Source: Ardenticatenaceae bacterium
GTDB lineage: Bacteria > Chloroflexota > Anaerolineae > Promineifilales > Promineifilaceae
Assembly: GCA_030065875.1 (NCBI GenBank)
Contig: JASJCR010000013.1
Location: 1-64,000, forward strand
Direction of reading: 5' to 3'
Length of the DNA stretch: 64,000 bases
The position numbers and the translations under genes were made by a program. The notes below the pieces were generated by a model that saw nothing but the letters and a program-made list of their open reading frames with translations, did no database searches and was not told the DNA's origin. Below are positions 62,842-64,000 of this stretch, piece after piece (position 1 is the stretch's first letter; every line of letters starts with the position of its first letter).

Positions 62842-64000
62842 ATGAGATCGCTATTAACCCCTCCCCGTCGTATCGCCTTGGCGATTGTGGTTGTATTCAT
62901 GGTCATCGGGCACGCCATGCTTCGCTACTCCCGCCCTCTGCATCTCAATCTCGATGATTTGCATACCGTACATCGCTTTTATCTCACCCGGTCAGAGGTC
63001 AGTATTCGCCTCGATTATGCAGAATTTGACGACAATGGGCCGGTTCTTTTGACGGTCTACCGGGAAAGCGAAAATTTGGGCGAAATTGAAGCGAATTATA
63101 ACTACGACTTTTTTAGCCGAGAGCCGGCCGGGTGGGTGCATTACTGGTGGATGGATGGGGATCTGTGGCCGGATGTCGTTATTTTGCCCAACGATGTCAC
63201 CCAAAGCTGCTACGTGGTTTTGAGCCAAACCAACGAGCTGCAAACGTGTGACGGCCGCAGCTCCACGGCCGAAGTGTCGCTCGATCAGCAAATTCCGACC
63301 CCGCCCGCCACCGCCCAGGCAACTTCAACGCCAGTGCTGAATCCCTCACCATCTTCCACGCCGGAATCAAATCCGACGGCCACCCCCACAAACGTATCCG
63401 AGCCGGTGCCCACCGCCACCCCAGACCCGCTTCTTCCGTTTACGCTGGCCGGTCTGCAGGCCGATACCTACCCGGCCGGTCAAATTCTTGTGACGGAAAT
63501 TGTGGAGCAAACGGCCGCCTACACCCACAGTGCCATCACCTATCAGAGCGATGGCCTGACGATCACCGGTCGCCTGCATTTGCCGGCCGGAGAAGGGCCG
63601 TTCCCGGTCATTATTCTCATCCACGGCTACATGCCGCGCGAAGAGTACCGGTCGGGTTGGGGAACGTGGCAGTCGGCCGCCTACTTTGCTGAACACGGGT
63701 ACATCGCCATCGCCCCCGATTTGCGCAGCTGGGGCGGCTCTGAGAGTGGACCCAGCCTCTTTCAAACCGGCCTGGTTCGCGACGTGCTGTATTTGATCAG
63801 CGCGATCGAGTCACTTCCGCAGGCCGACCCCTCCCGCGTGGGGCTGTGGGGTCACAGCATGGGTGGGGGGATCGCCACCAAGGCGGTGATTGTCGATTCA
63901 CGTATTTCTGCGGCGGTTCTGTACGCACCGAACAGCGCAAACGATGCCGATTTGTTGGGCCGCTGGGGGGCCGCCTGCCGACCGGGGCAGGTGGAAACGG
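62842..64000 (+). CDS. Secreted or membrane-anchored alpha/beta hydrolase (3' end outside window)
   Basis: The frame from the ATG at 62842 is open to the end of the window (386 codons), so the gene is truncated here. Residues about 10-27 form a membrane/signal segment (RIALAIVVVFMVIGHAML). Residues about 30-150 are an unassigned domain with paired cysteines, followed by a Pro/Thr/Ser-rich linker (150-200). An alpha/beta-hydrolase domain of the prolyl-oligopeptidase/dienelactone type then shows VIILIHGYMPREEYRSGWG and the nucleophile elbow GHSMGGG near residue 338. The acid and His lie beyond the window. No clear Shine-Dalgarno (AGCTAAAAAT before the ATG); a copy of the dispersed repeat is immediately upstream. 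Confidence 0.85.
   Translation, partial: MRSLLTPPRRIALAIVVVFMVIGHAMLRYSRPLHLNLDDLHTVHRFYLTRSEVSIRLDYAEFDDNGPVLLTVYRESENLGEIEANYNYDFFSREPAGWVHYWWMDGDLWPDVVILPNDVTQSCYVVLSQTNELQTCDGRSSTAEVSLDQQIPTPPATAQATSTPVLNPSPSSTPESNPTATPTNVSEPVPTATPDPLLPFTLAGLQADTYPAGQILVTEIVEQTAAYTHSAITYQSDGLTITGRLHLPAGEGPFPVIILIHGYMPREEYRSGWGTWQSAAYFAEHGYIAIAPDLRSWGGSESGPSLFQTGLVRDVLYLISAIESLPQADPSRVGLWGHSMGGGIATKAVIVDSRISAAVLYAPNSANDADLLGRWGAACRPGQVET

Overview
The window looks like a chromosomal segment of a Chloroflexota bacterium, most likely Anaerolineae/Caldilineae or a relative. This is inferred from gene content and style: a giant secreted multidomain protein, two GT39-type membrane proteins, STAND-type regulators, a T-box leader, and intergenic spacers filled with heptamer tandem repeats. 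No rRNA or taxonomic marker was searched. Most genes are housekeeping or ordinary accessory genes with GC-rich codons and frequent GGCCG/CGGCC words.

Layout. 1-8 kb: a CRP/FNR regulator, a DUF3307 membrane protein, purH, an M19 dipeptidase, a four-helix-bundle protein between inverted heptad repeats, a DinB-family protein and a GMC oxidoreductase. 8.4-23.5 kb: one gene for a 5056-residue exported protein with thrombospondin-3, FG-GAP, beta-helix, Kelch-like, Ig-like, DUF11, PKD and CARDB-like parts. 23.6-30.2 kb: a signalling island with an AAA ATPase/winged-helix regulator, a 46-residue exported two-cysteine peptide missed by ordinary ORF calling, an HTH-NB-ARC ATPase overlapping a TPR protein, and a kinase-fold protein resembling conflict-system TCAD9 proteins. 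30.6-36.8 kb: an Erm/KsgA-type methylase, an ECF41 sigma factor overlapping an oxidoreductase, a MerR regulator with a divergent cysteine protein, a serine beta-lactamase-like protein and ferritin. 36.8-51 kb: purine cluster transcribed L-(HAD)-C-(GT39)-E-K-F-D-M-N; with purH this covers nearly all of de novo IMP synthesis except purB and the first formyl transfer partners. 51.4-56 kb: a membrane protein, a DUF3179 lipoprotein, a 36-residue membrane peptide, MscS and a zinc-ribbon protein. 56-64 kb: two tRNA-Ala genes, a leucine T-box leader, an alpha/beta hydrolase, leuS, a GT39 protein and a truncated secreted hydrolase.

Two things stand out. First, gene junctions carry tandem heptamers of several sequence families, usually arranged as long imperfect inverted repeats. 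About fifteen genes end inside or directly against such an array, and the genes that start next to one usually lack a Shine-Dalgarno site. Second, a leucine-specific T-box (specifier CUC) is split: its stem I and its antiterminator/terminator are separated by a complete tRNA-Ala(GGC) gene with a heptad array. An 8-bp helix flanks the inserted segment, so the tRNA would sit in the loop of a leader stem. Downstream, a heptad-flanked hydrolase gene separates this T-box from leuS. The purL leader also contains mutually exclusive hairpins that look like an attenuator.

All functional names rest on reading motifs; no database search was run.
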